Part shown: positions 20,851-32,700 of the stretch, in pieces
How positions within the stretch are numbered: position 1 is the first letter of the stretch
How the letters are laid out: each line of letters starts with the position of its first letter
From: Beroe forskalii
Lineage: Eukaryota; Ctenophora; Nuda; Beroida; Beroidae
Reading direction: 5' to 3'
Length of the DNA: 64,000 nt
Assembly (NCBI GenBank): GCA_011033025.1
Contig: WFMF01000003.1
Span: 868,001 to 932,000, forward strand
The notes under the pieces: model-generated
Seen by the model: only the letters and a program-made list of their open reading frames with translations
Databases searched by the model: none
Told to the model about the DNA's origin: nothing
Translations under genes and position numbers: made by a program

Positions 20851-21640
20851 GGGGGGGGGGGTCACCCCTCATATTTTGGAAAACACGAATTTGAGTTATA
20901 TGTTGACCAGGATGGCCAGGGCGTGTACCAACATTTTGAGCCAGATAATATTTTTTTGCAGTTCCCGAAAAATTTCTTGCAGTTCGAGTTTCATTGCAGC
21001 TCACTCATGGCGCTTCGCGCCACCTTGTTCGCACAGGTTAATAAGTTGGGCATTTTGTAAAGGGCAGCCCCCAGAAGCCAGAGGTTCCAAATATTTGGAA
21101 ATTGGGTGGAATCACTATATCTGCAAGGGGCAAATTTCATTGCTAAGTTTACATTATAAATTTATATTGGTACTGAATGAAAGGCGGGGGTCTGAGGGCA
21201 CAGCTCCCAGGAGCCAGAGGTTTCGAACATGAAAACAAAACCAAAGACACCAGAAATGACTGATAAAGCAGATTTTCTTGTGATCATGAAGAAACAAACT
21301 GCAGATTGAACCATAACTTTATTGAAAGGTCTGTCTTGAATGCTTTGGCACTCGAACAAACTGCAAATTATTCATAACTTATTAAGATGTTGATAGCAAA
21401 CTAAAATTCACAGAATATTTGTGGCACATCTTTTTAGATTTGATGCATTTAACATCCATGAAAATTACTCTGCAATCTAAGAAATTTTGCAGTTTGCTCT
21501 GGAAATTTGCAGTTTTCGTCAGTATCTACAGTCACCATATATGCAGTGGTGATTTTGATGGTGTTCTTGAGTCCATAGGCCCAATATTGCCCATATGAGG
21601 CCTCGTAGCATAAATGGCGTCAGTATTATCACTTTCAGTC
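20851..21640 (+). repeat. Dispersed repeat B (G-run end), interrupted copy
   Basis: It starts with a G run and TCACCCCTCATATTTTGGAA, as at 43849-44300 (+) and, inverted, 25270-25720. The homology to the 43.9-kb copy breaks at about 20942 and resumes at about 21558 (TCTTGAGTCCATAGGCCCAA). About 600 bp is therefore inserted or differs here. Confidence 0.65.
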
Positions 21641-21699
21641 CAGTGAGTGCGTTGCTATTTTCTTACTCTCTTATCGCAACGTTTATCAGTTAAAGATTT

Positions 21700-22590
21700 G
21701 TGACTGCTGTACATCGTGCAACCTTGTTTAGCATTGAAATGCGTAGTACAATTACATCGCAGTGGGACCCTCAGGACGTAGAGGAATTGAAGAAAAGCAG
21801 TGTGGATCACATCCAGGAGATACTCCAGGAGCTCGGTGTGGAGAGTACGGGGAAACTCAGCATCTTCGTGATCGGCAACCTGAAGAAGGACAGAATTATC
21901 ACGTTACTGCTTGATACTCTCAGTATGCTGGATAACCTGACGTGTCATGTTGTAAACAGCTCATACGCACCCCGTGGTATGACTGCCGAGCTTCTGGAAG
22001 CTCAGAGGAAGATAATCTCGCTCCAGTCAGAGCTACTGGAGTGCAAGCAGGAGAAGTTGGACTCAGTCAAGACTGTATTACAGTCATCAGTGTGCGAGAC
22101 CGTGAAAGAAGAGATCAAATCCTTCAGTGCAGTTGTCCATATTGGTACAGGAGGCTCACAGAAGCCTTTGAGCCAATTGGTGCTGAAGAAATTCGTTCAG
22201 GACATTGTTAAGACTGAAGATCGCGGCAATGACGCCATGACTTTTGGAATGAGTGACGAGGAAAATGAAGACACGAGTGCCAAGGTCAGCGAGCTGTTCG
22301 GTGCGTTGGGGGAGAAACCACGAATCGATGTCTGCAGAGTGGGGAATCATGTTCCCGATGGCTCACCGAGGCCGGTGAAGGTAGTGTCTACGTCCTCGAC
22401 CGTAGCAGATCAGCTGATGCAGAAGGGGAGGAGACTCAGTCATCTGGAGAAGTACAAGAGGGTGTACGTGAATCTGGAACGTTCACTGGAGCAAAGGGAG
22501 CAGCGCAGGGAGCTGGTGAAGGCGGTCAAACGGTTAACGGATTTGGACAAGGATAAGCGTAACTTCATCAGTGTAATTCTGAACATGTAG
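21700..22590 (+). mobile_element. Non-LTR retrotransposon ORF1-like protein (296 codons)
   Basis: An open frame with a Leu/Glu/Lys-rich coiled-coil centre (LLEAQRKIISLQSELLECKQ). Its basic C-terminal part reads VKVVSTSSTVADQLMQKGRR...YKRVYVNLERS and then EQREQRRELVKAVKR. Such a domain is typical of ORF1 RNA-binding/chaperone proteins of LINE-type elements. The start Met is uncertain (21700, or the Met at 21739). The frame ends at TAG 22588-22590, exactly where the reverse-transcriptase part begins in another frame. Confidence 0.7.
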
Positions 22591-24170
22591 GCAACAACCA
22601 GGTCAACAAAAAATTTTGGTCATTCATTAAATCTAGTACAAAATGTGGACGCATTCCTGAATCTGTACAATATAAAGGCAGATACCGTTCTGAAACCCAA
22701 GACCAATGTGATATTTTTAACAAATTTTTCTGTGATCAATTTTCCCAGGCAAGCAAATATGATATTAACTTACAAGATTTCCGGGCCCCTGAGGAATTCT
22801 CTCCTGCGGAAATTTTTAGCTATCTCAAAAATGTCAAGCCTAGCAAAGCCCCAGGACCGGACGGAATTAGTGGGCATATCTTGAAAAACTGTGCCGGCGC
22901 TCTGTGCTTGCCATTTGCACTACTCTTTAATAAGTCTTACCAACTCGGAGAGCTGCCACAGGATTGGAAAAATGCTAATGTAGTACCTATTCATAAAAAA
23001 GGCAGAAAGGACGACGTTGAAAATTACAGGCCCATTTCTCTCACAAGTTTGCACAATATCCTCCATGAAAAATGCAAAGACAAAATTTCTACCCTACAGC
23101 ACGGTTTTTTGCCTAATCGCTCATGCACAACACAAATGATAAATTACGTTGACGCTCTTACGTTAAATCTAAATGATAAAATCTCCACTGATGTTATATA
23201 TTTCGATTTTGCAAAAAGCATTTGATAGTGTTCATCATGACATAATTTTAGAGAAACTGAAATTTTCTTATGGCATCGATGGGTACCTACTGAGATTCAT
23301 TAAAGAATACCTTAAAGGAAGGCAACAGTGCGTATCCATTGATGGTTCTCTTTCAGGCATGTCCCCAGTTCTGTCTGGGGTACCCCAAGGATCTATTTTT
23401 AGGTCCATTGCTCTTTGTCTTGTTTATTAACGATATAACTGAGGTTATTGATATTTCAACCAAGATTCTTCTCTATGCTGATGATATGAAAATCTTTAGG
23501 CAAATAAACAATGAACATGATCGTGTAATCTTGCAACAAGATATCAGCTCTCTCCAAAAGTGGGCTGAACGTAATAAAATGCGTTTCCACCTTGATAAAT
23601 GTAAAGTTCTCAATTGTAAATTAAGTAATAAGGCAAGCAGTAATTTTGAATATTATCTCTATGATACGAAACTTGACTACGGATAACGAAAAGATTTAGG
23701 AGTGCAAGTTATCCCGTCTCTAAAATGGAATGCCCAGCACAAAAAACTACTAAATAAGGCCAGTCAAAAAATTGGCCTCCTGCGAAGAAATTGCTCCTTC
23801 AATAGAAACACCAATCAACGTAAAATTCTATTTTTAGCCATAATTCGGTCACAGTTTGAGCATTGTTCACAAATCTGGAGGCCAGTGCACAAAACAAACA
23901 CTGATAAGTTTGAAGCCATGCAGAAAAGAGCCATTAAGTGGGTTTTCAGTGAAGATTTCTGCAGTTACACTAAATCAGAATACCACCTAAAATTGAAGAA
24001 TCTAGATGTCCTGCCGATGAAGTACAAGTTTGATTATAATGACTTGGTCTTGTTCTATAAGATGTTCAATCATCCAAGCCCATTTTCAAGTATCCCTGGT
24101 TATCTTAGGAAGAAGCACCTCCCCGACCCAAAATTAACTCGATATATACTAGAGTATGTCATCATCTGAT
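22591..24170 (+). mobile_element. Broken CR1/Jockey-like reverse transcriptase, no endonuclease
   Basis: It opens with the pre-RT linker (NKKFWSFIKSSTKCGRIPES), then PSKAPGPDGISG, VPIHKKGRKDDVENYRPISL, YFDFAKAFDSVHHDIILEKL (across a frameshift near 23220), SGVPQGS (second break near 23400), LLYADDMKIFRQ and a post-RT tail. A stop or frame break lies at 23685-23700. Between RPISLTSL and CKDKISTLQHGF a short internal stretch is missing. No apurinic endonuclease lies between ORF1 and RT. At least three frame breaks make this a dead copy. Confidence 0.85.
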
Positions 24171-25269
24171 GAACTCCAATTAGAATGTTCTATAAAACCT
24201 AGAATAGACGTTTTCAAAACTCATTTTTCTACCGTACACATCTACGTTGGAATGAAGTTCCATTGAATATAAGATCTGAAAATTGCTTAACAGCCTTTAA
24301 GACTAACTAAAGGAATATCTCTGGATGAAGGCGGACAGTGAATTTGACTAATTTTGGTAAACATGAATAATGAGAGAACAGCGATTTGTTGCCAGTGTTT
24401 TCCTATGACATGCATAATAAAAGGCAGAAAGGTACAGGCAAGGGACAGAAGGATTGGTAAGGGACAGGAGACGAGGAAAAGGTTCAAAAAGGGATGCATA
24501 TTTTGTTCATGATAGGGACCACCAGGATCAGGCTCACCACCCACATCACACATTCCATACATCTTTTTGAATATTTCAGAGTTTTATATCACTCAGAGTA
24601 ATAAAAGCAATTCATCATTATTATTCTATTATATTTGACATCATTATTATTTTATTATATTTGCAATTTTACCAACTATGTAATCAACCAATTGTGTGAT
24701 TTAAGATTTTTGAGGGCGTAATTGTGCAGCATAGAGTAGTCTCGACTACTCTGCACGTGCCCCACTCATAGCATATGCAACAAGTTAGGCTTTACTATGT
24801 TTATGTTTTATTCAACTATGATTATTCAAATCTTTTGGTTGGGGCACCCTCATGTTTCATGAATGATTTTATATAGGGCAAATGACAATGTATAATTTGT
24901 TGTGTATACTATTTGTGATTTTAAATAAAAACAGAAATGGGAAGGTGTGTAGTGTCGCCCGGTCAGCAACTTGATAGCGGCGCGTATGTGTATTGTGTTT
25001 TTTGAAACGTGTGTTTTGAGTGTGAATCCTGGATTTTAACATGTGTTTTTGTGTCGACAGATGGAGTAACTGAGCATTCAAGTGGGCGGACACAAAACTT
25101 AATTGTTTTCCCAATCATTTCAACCATTCCTGGTGTTTTATAAGTAGCGCTTCAACACTTGTTATAAGAGTCCTTGATTGGCGTGCAGCACCCAATTTTT
25201 GGTCGATTTCAATGATTATTTAATGTATATTATATTTTGTTTAGAAGCCCTCTGCGGTACCCTTCATAG
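24171..25269. other. Retroelement 3' tail, then no gene recognised
   Basis: About 24171-24310 still reads like the retroelement tail in broken frames. Beyond it there is AT-rich DNA with a small palindrome (AGAGTAGTCTCGACTACTCT near 24733). No other feature is supported. Confidence 0.4.
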
Positions 25270-25720
25270 GTTTTCAAACAAACAAAACAAAAATCGTAAT
25301 TTTACCGGGAGGAGCAAAGGTTTTTATGTGCTAAAATGGCCAAATAAAGTCCAATTCACTGATAAATTGGTTTGTCCATCAATTTTAGCCTAAATGATTA
25401 GCAGAACAAGTTTGAAGCTCATATCTCCAAAATGTGGCCATAATGGCCATTTTAGGCCCATAATAGGCCACTGGCCTACTGCAGCCACTTTGGCGCGCGC
25501 TTATCGAATGCAATAAAAATAAATTAAAAGCTAAGCTCTATCTCCATCTGGCGAAATTTCGGTTTTTTTTGGAATTTGGACGCATTTTTTGCTCTGAGGC
25601 CTCACATGGGCAATGTTGGACCTATGTTGGTACACGCCCGGGCAATCCTGGCCAATCTCAAATCCGTGTTTTCCAAAATATGAAAGTTGACCCCCCCTCC
25701 CCCTTTAAATCAGCACCTGG
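25270..25720 (-). repeat. Dispersed repeat B, inverted copy
   Basis: The reverse complement matches 43849-44300 in order: G run, TTTGGAAAACACGGATTTGAG, CCAACATTGCCCATGTGAGG, CTAAGCTCTATCTC, then GGCCATTTTGGCCACATTTT-like text. This end abuts repeat A in the same way as at 20.85 kb. Confidence 0.7.
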
Positions 25721-26220
25721 TAATAACAGCTGTATAGTGTATACATTTGCAAACCGTTATTATATAGACAAGTATGTCACGTGTAACGTCGCCCCGTAAT
25801 AGTAATACAGGTATAGATGTGGCTGCTATACATTTTTTAGAGTAATTGCAATTGCCAATGGCGCGATGTACACCATGAGTGGTTACATCGTTCTCCCTTT
25901 TGATATTGTACACTTTGTTTTGTCGGTCGTTCAGTGTTCACATTCCGATGCATTGGTCTGTTGCTGCTGATTTGTACATTACCAACTACGTTATACATTC
26001 AGATGTGAATGGATTAGTGAGAATGTGGGAAAGTGTGCGTATTGAATATTCACATCGTGATCGCATCTTTTGGATTTGTTTGTATCGTTGCCTTTGCAGA
26101 AGTTTATCGATATGAACGTTTTGATACACAAATTATGTGATAACTGAATATGAATAATTCATAAACATAAAGTGATTAAGTGACTCATTGTCGTTCGTGT
26201 ATATGTGCAATTATACACTT
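25721..26220 (+). repeat. Dispersed repeat A, right part
   Basis: It matches 45845-46280 block by block: ACATTTGCAAACCGTTAT, GACAAGTATGTCACGTG, GTGGCTGCTATACATTTTT, CACCATGAGTGGT, CAGTGTTCACATTCCGATG. Confidence 0.7.
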
Positions 26221-26819
26221 GCTGAATTATAATTCACCATGCTGCCCCTCAGCTAAATTTTTGCCTGTCAATAATATGTTAATTAGATTGAAACGGGACA
26301 GAACTGCAACAACAGCTTTTTACTAGCAAATTTAGGGACAAAAAAGTAATGGGAGTACATTTTGTGAGCATTCAGCAGTGCAGCGCATGTAACGTATTCT
26401 AGCTCTATGTTTAGAGTGCATTAGTGTAAACTAAGCTTGCTTCATGTATACCATTTTTGTGTAAACTGTAACTGATGAGGGGACACTGGTGAATTAGGGT
26501 AAGTGGTGTGCCAGTTATACAGTACCAATCAGTATCTTTAGCTACTCAAATTCTGATCAACTGTTTGATCGGAGGATTTGATGCGTGATCGGTGTAATTT
26601 CTTGATGAATTTTGGGTTCTGGAGAGCTGGTGCTTCAATAATTATACTCCATACCTACCTTCAAGCGTACCTGCTATAAATTCTGCGCTTGTCAGCATGG
26701 CCATATGCTGTTAAGTCTACCTATCCAATGAATACCTTTCCAATGTACGGTAATTATATATTTCTTATAACAAATTGTAATCATTCTTGTTGAAATATTA
26801 TTTGAATTTACATTGTCAG
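26221..26819. other. No gene recognised
   Basis: AT-rich DNA leading to the acceptor of the orphan exon at 26820. Confidence 0.4.
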
Positions 26820-26911
26820 GTGATTGATCGATGGATCGAGTTCGACGTATATCCTGAAACTTCCTGCCGCGATGCCGTCTTGAGCCCTATCAATCTTCTT
26901 TGCGTTCATAG
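26820..26911 (+). CDS. Orphan candidate exon, unidentified
   Basis: Acceptor TTACATTGTCAG and donor AG|GTCAGT enclose 30 codons plus two bases (VIDRWIEFDVYPETSCRDAV, then LSPINLLCVH). Two Cys and balanced composition look protein-like. I cannot assign a family, and no partner exon was found nearby. Confidence 0.35.
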
Positions 26912-27162
26912 GTCAGTAATGATAAAGAGATTATAACGCCTCCCACAACAACCTTCTTACTTTTAGGATTTCAAGATTTATATTATGTGACGGGTACCTT
27001 CTACCTATTTATGAAGTAGAGAGGGATAGAGAGTTTATTTCAAATTTTACTGTGCTGTAAAATATTATAATTGAATTGAATTGAATTAAGGACATCATAT
27101 AAAAAGGGGGTATAGTAAGGCAAACTTTAATCGAAATAATTCCACATTTTTTGGGTTTTGGC

Positions 27163-28449
27163 CTTAGTTGTAGTGAACGCTGAATTTGGTCGTAGTGAAC
27201 GCACGTTCCAATCATTTTTTAGTGAACGTTTGTGAACGTTAGTGAACGTTCATAATTGAGGAACAATTTTCTGCTGAAGTATGTTATAAAGTAACGCCCA
27301 GGAAACAAACTTCATGTTCCAAACGGCTAACTATAGGAATGATTTCATTTTCGTAATCTCAGTTTGATCCAACTATTTTGATCAGTGTCTGGCCGGGGGG
27401 GGGTCCTCCTACTAAACTTACTAGTTAACTCATGAAATTTTGCAGGTCAGTACAGTTTGATCCAAATAAGAAAATGCTGCTTTCAGAATTTTGAATTTCG
27501 ACCATTTTCACGATTTACAGCCTCTCGAAAACCCCCATTTTGGGCTAAAAATGGACTTCTTCGTCTATAATGGGCCACAAGGACCAAAAATAAGACTGAA
27601 AACTGCTTTTTCCCATGTGACTGATTTCCAGAGAGTGCACTAGAACCAAATAATGATGCATTTTTACGCAGAGTATTCCCCAAGTCCAAGTATGTCCGAG
27701 AATTTTCTGAATTTTGATCAGTGTCTGGCCGGAGGGGAGGGGGGGTCCTCCTACTAAACTTACTAGTTAACTCATGAAATTTTGCAGGTCAGTACAGTTT
27801 GATCCAACTAAGAAAATGCTGCTTTCAGAATTTTGAATTTCGGCCATTTTCACGATTTACAGCCTCTCGAAAACCCCCCATTTTGGGCTAAAATGGACTT
27901 CTTCGTCTATAATGGGCCACAAGGACCAAAAATAAGACTGAAAACTGCTTTTCCCCATGTGACTGATTTCCAGAGAGTGCACTAGAACCAAATACTGATG
28001 CATTTTTTTAACCATAATTATCCCCAAGTCCAAGTATGTCCGAGAATTTTCTGAATTTTTGATCAGTGTTTGGCCGGAGGGGGGGGGTCGTCCAATTTTG
28101 AATTTCAACCATTTTCACGATTTACAGCCTCTCGAGAACCCCCATTTTTGGGCTAAAAATGGACTTTTTCTTCTATAATAGTATAATGGGCCACAAGGAC
28201 CAAAAATAAGGCTGAAAACTGCTTTTCCCCATGTGACTGATTTCCAGAGAGTACACTAGAACCACTTTGAATGAATTTTGTTTGCACATTTTGGAGTATT
28301 TTATATTTCAAGGCGTGTGCGTCACGTGTTTCGAATGTGGCTCTCGGAACTTCGGTTTTTTAGAAAAACGTTCTGAACGTGAAACTGTTTTAATGAACGC
28401 GTTCACAAAAATTTTTTAGTGAACGTTCCGTACGTTCACTACAACTAAG
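27163..28449. mobile_element. 1287-bp hAT-like non-autonomous transposon
   Basis: Perfect 17-bp terminal inverted repeats (CTTAGTTGTAGTGAACG at 27163-27179, complement at 28433-28449) are flanked by an exact 8-bp direct repeat, GTTTTGGC, at 27155-27162 and 28450-28457. Several GTGAACG motifs lie just inside both ends, as subterminal transposase-binding repeats often do. There is no transposase; the core is a ~340-bp tandem repeat. The 8-bp target duplication fits the hAT superfamily, though the TIR sequence itself is not one I know. Confidence 0.85.
27373..28260. repeat. ~340-bp tandem repeat, 2.6 copies, inside the transposon
   Basis: Units start with TTTTGATCAGTGTCTGGCCGG near 27376, 27714 and 28056. 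Each contains CGATTTACAGCCTCTCGA and GGGCCACAAGGACCAAAAAT. The third is shortened. Confidence 0.85.
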
Positions 28450-28457
28450 GTTTTGGC

Positions 28458-29026
28458 AAATAAGTGCTTTATCGGAAATAATTTGGGCGGACCAAGTTAT
28501 TTGTTATTAGTGGACATGATCAAGGATGCTCGAAGGTCAGTCTGATGCACCCCTGGCACCATGCTGAATTCTGACAATCTAAAATCATGAACCAATGACC
28601 TTGTGCCCTTAAATGTGAGCTCTGAGAGCCTCCTCAAAGAAGTACCTATGAGCTCTTAGTCATAAGAGTTTATGAGGGGAATTGAGTCGGTAATTAGGGC
28701 TAAGACTTCACTTGCGATAGAATGTTTTTACTGTTATGATGCCGCTGGAATACTAACATCAAAAATCGATTCAGCAACCTTTGACTTTAGAAGTATTAGT
28801 GTGGACTCCTAAAGTGCTGACAAAGCGTCTAAAAAGCTGAAATTCGTTTTATTTTTATGTTTTTGGCAAATTTCTAGTGTTATGGAGTTTGCCAAAATAT
28901 AGTGCTTGCCTTCTTAGTTTCCCTTAAACTCGCCTCTGAATACCACACTAAGATTTTGTCATACTTTTCATGTACAGTTTCTTGGATTTCACGTTGGCAG
29001 CCAATTGGGCAGTTAACGTTAGTTTG
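28458..29026. other. No gene recognised
   Basis: AT-rich spacer between two transposons; nothing supported. Confidence 0.4.
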
Positions 29027-29662
29027 GGGTCGTTCACATATTACGGAATCAATTTTTGGTCATTTTCAACCCCTATCCATCTGCCACGTAATTAAACGTG
29101 ATCAAAGCCAAACCCCCTCTTGAGGAGAATAGTACGTAATCATGGAACGTAGCCAGGAAGAAGGTGACACAGGCGGCTGCGATCCCCTTTTGGACAGACA
29201 ACGTGAAAATGTCGTTAAGATGAAAGCTCGCTAACCTGATAAGGAATTATACACTAGGTTTGAATGTAACCCGCCACCTCCTTAACTCAAAAATCTACAT
29301 ACGTCCCTGCCCCCCACCTACTTGATATGAGTTGACGCAATGAAGTAAATGGAAGGTGTAAAATAGTAACATGTAAATAAGTAAATACTCTAATATTGAT
29401 TATTTCTCAACTAATTAGAAAAATTGTTGATGAATAAAATGTAGAGGAATGGTTTGAAAAATGTTGCTTTTGAGTCGAGATTCTGGAAATTTTCGCCAGA
29501 AAAATATCGAGAATTCGGGCAAAAATTTCAGAAACTTGTGTCGAAAACTGGATACTTCAATTAAATAATCAACCACTGAAACACCCATCCCCCTCACTGC
29601 GACACTGCGGTAATTTGAAAATACCCCTCGCCCTCGATGATTACGTAATATGTGAACGATCC
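29027..29662. mobile_element. 636-bp inverted-repeat element (MITE type)
   Basis: GGGTCGTTCACATATTACG at 29027 and the complement of GGATCGTTCACATATTACG at 29662 form 24-bp ends with two mismatches. A 4-bp direct repeat TTTG lies at 29023-29026 and 29663-29666. No coding capacity is seen. Confidence 0.7.
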
Positions 29663-29717
29663 TTTGATGAAGGTACCAGGTACCTATAGCTCTATAGAAA
29701 GCTGATTTTTGTTTTTT

Positions 29718-32700
29718 CTCAAATGAATCTCCGCAAAGTTCTGAGCAATTGTTTTCTCGATTTAGAGCTGACGCCTAACAGTATGCGTACTCTCACGTCG
29801 GCAGTGCATGACGCTTTGTATTGCAGCTGTCGTTACAAACTTACAAACAGACAGGCATATCCAATTTAACACTGTCTGACGTCGCAGGGAAATTTAGAAG
29901 AATAGAAGGCATGACCCCTGACGAAAATTAGGCGCTTTGACATGAGCAATTCCTCACTCAAAGTGATAATGACGACATTACTCCAACTGTCCGTGATTTG
30001 TGTGTCACTAGTAATATAGACGTCGAAAGAAGAAGGGATAATTTTAATTTCTACGATAATTCCACCGATAATGAAAATCTCACACGATAATTCAGATAAC
30101 TTCAACATCATAATATAATGAACTGTGTCGAGCAATGATCATTTCGTCATCTCTTTCGCCTGTTTGTATTGCTATCATTATTTTCGGATACGTTATTCTG
30201 TTATGGCAGAACCCTTGTTATGGGCCTTGTTCTTACTTTCCTTATTTTACCTTGGAAAACACAAAGTTTACCGTTGGTCGCGCAGATATAGGTCTTATTT
30301 TCAGAAAATAGGCAGTTGATAGCGTTCTAACCCTTGGCTTGATGTACCCTAGACATATTTGTGACTTCATTAATCGCTAATTATCCCTTCAATTTGTCGC
30401 CGAATCATGTTTACCCGAACGCTCAATCTTAAAAAATAGCTGTCGTGTGATTTGAATTTGATGATCTTGTGATGATTGATGATAATCATTGTGCACTGCA
30501 GGAACTTTGCATGAAAAATGTAAATGTGAATATTGTTTGATGTCGCGTTGTCGTGGGGATATTTATTATAACACACTTGTGTCTTGCTTAATCATCTCAG
30601 CTGCTGCGCTGGCTAACAAAACTTCGTACATTTGATAATACATTTGACAGTAAACATTATACATTCGTAGAGTAAACATTATACATTCGTACATACAGCA
30701 AACATTATACTTTCGTACATACAGTAAACATTATACATTCGTACATGCAGTAAACATTATACATTCGTACATACAGTAAACATTATACATTCGTACATAA
30801 AGAAAACATTACATTCGTAAACATTATACATTCGTACATACAGTAAACATTTACATTCGTACACATGGTAAACATTAAACATTCGTACATACAGTAAACA
30901 TTATACATTCGTACATACAGTAAACATTATACATTCGTACATACATTATACATTCGTACATACAGTAAACATTATACATTCGTACATAAATAAACATTAG
31001 TAATACACATTTACAGTAAAACATTATACATTTGTACATACAGTAAACATTATACATTCATACAGTAAACATACAGTAAACATTATACATTCGTACAAAC
31101 AGTAAATATTATACATTCGTACATACAGTAAACATTATACATTCGTACATACAGTAAACATTATACATTCGTACATACAGTAAACATTATACATTTGTAC
31201 ATACAGTAAACATTATACATTCGTACATACAGTAAACATTATACATTAAACATTATACAGTAAACATTATACATTCGTACATACAGTAAACATTATACAT
31301 TCGTACATACAGTAAACATTATACATTCGTACATACAGTAAACATTATACATTCGTACATACAGTAAACATTATACATTCGTACATACAGTAAACATTAT
31401 ACATTCGTACATACAGTAAACATTATACGTACACATACAGTAAACATTCGTACATACAGTAAACATTATACATTCGTACATACAGTAAACATTATACATT
31501 CGTACATACAGTAAAACATTATACATTCGTACATACAGTAAACATTATACATTCGTACATACAGTAAACATTATACATTCGTACATACAGTAAACATTAT
31601 ACATTCGTACATACAGTAAACATTATACATTCGTACATACAGTAAACATTATTCATTCGTACATACAGTAAACATTATACATTCGTACATACAGTAAACA
31701 TTATACATTCGTACATACATTATACATTCGTACATACAGTAAACATTATACATTCGTACATACAGTAAACATTATACATTCGTACATACAGTAAACATTA
31801 TACATTCACAGTAAACATTATACATTCGTAAACATTATACATTACATTCGTACATACAGTAAACATTATACATTCGTACATACAGTAAACATTATACATT
31901 CCATACAGTAAACATTATACATTCGTACATACAGTAAACATTATACATTCGTACATACAGTAAACATTATACATTCGTACATACAGTAAACATTATACAT
32001 TCGTACATACAGTAAACATTATACATTCAGTAAACATTATACATATACATACAGTAAACATTATACATTCGTACATACAGTAAACATTATACATTCGTAC
32101 ATATATTCGTACATACAGTAAACATTATACATTCGTACATACAGTAAACATTATACATTCGTACATACAGTAAACATTATACATTCGTACATACAGTAAA
32201 CATTATACATTCGTACATACAGTAAACATTATACATTCGTACATACAGTAAACATTATACATTCGTACATACAGTAAACATTATACATTCGTACATACAG
32301 TAAACATTATACAACATACATAAACATTATACATTCGTACATACAGTAAACACATACAGTAAACATTATTCGTACATACAGTAAACATTATACATTCGTA
32401 CATACAGTAAACATTCGTACATACAGTAAACATTATACATTCGTACATACAGTAAACATTATACAGTAAACATTATACAGTAAACATTATACATTCGTAC
32501 ATACAGTAAACATTATACATTCGTACATACAGTAAACATTATACATTCGTACATACAGTAAACATTATACATTCGTACATACAGTAAACATTATACATTC
32601 GTACATACAGTAAACATTATACATTCATTCGTACATACAGTAAACATTATACATTCGTACATACAGTAAACATTATACAATCGTACATACAGTAAACATT

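Noticed and set aside
30125-30319. 64-codon open frame also present in the second element copy (39275)
   Set aside because: The second copy has small indels that change its frame and sequence, so there is no sign of protein-level constraint.
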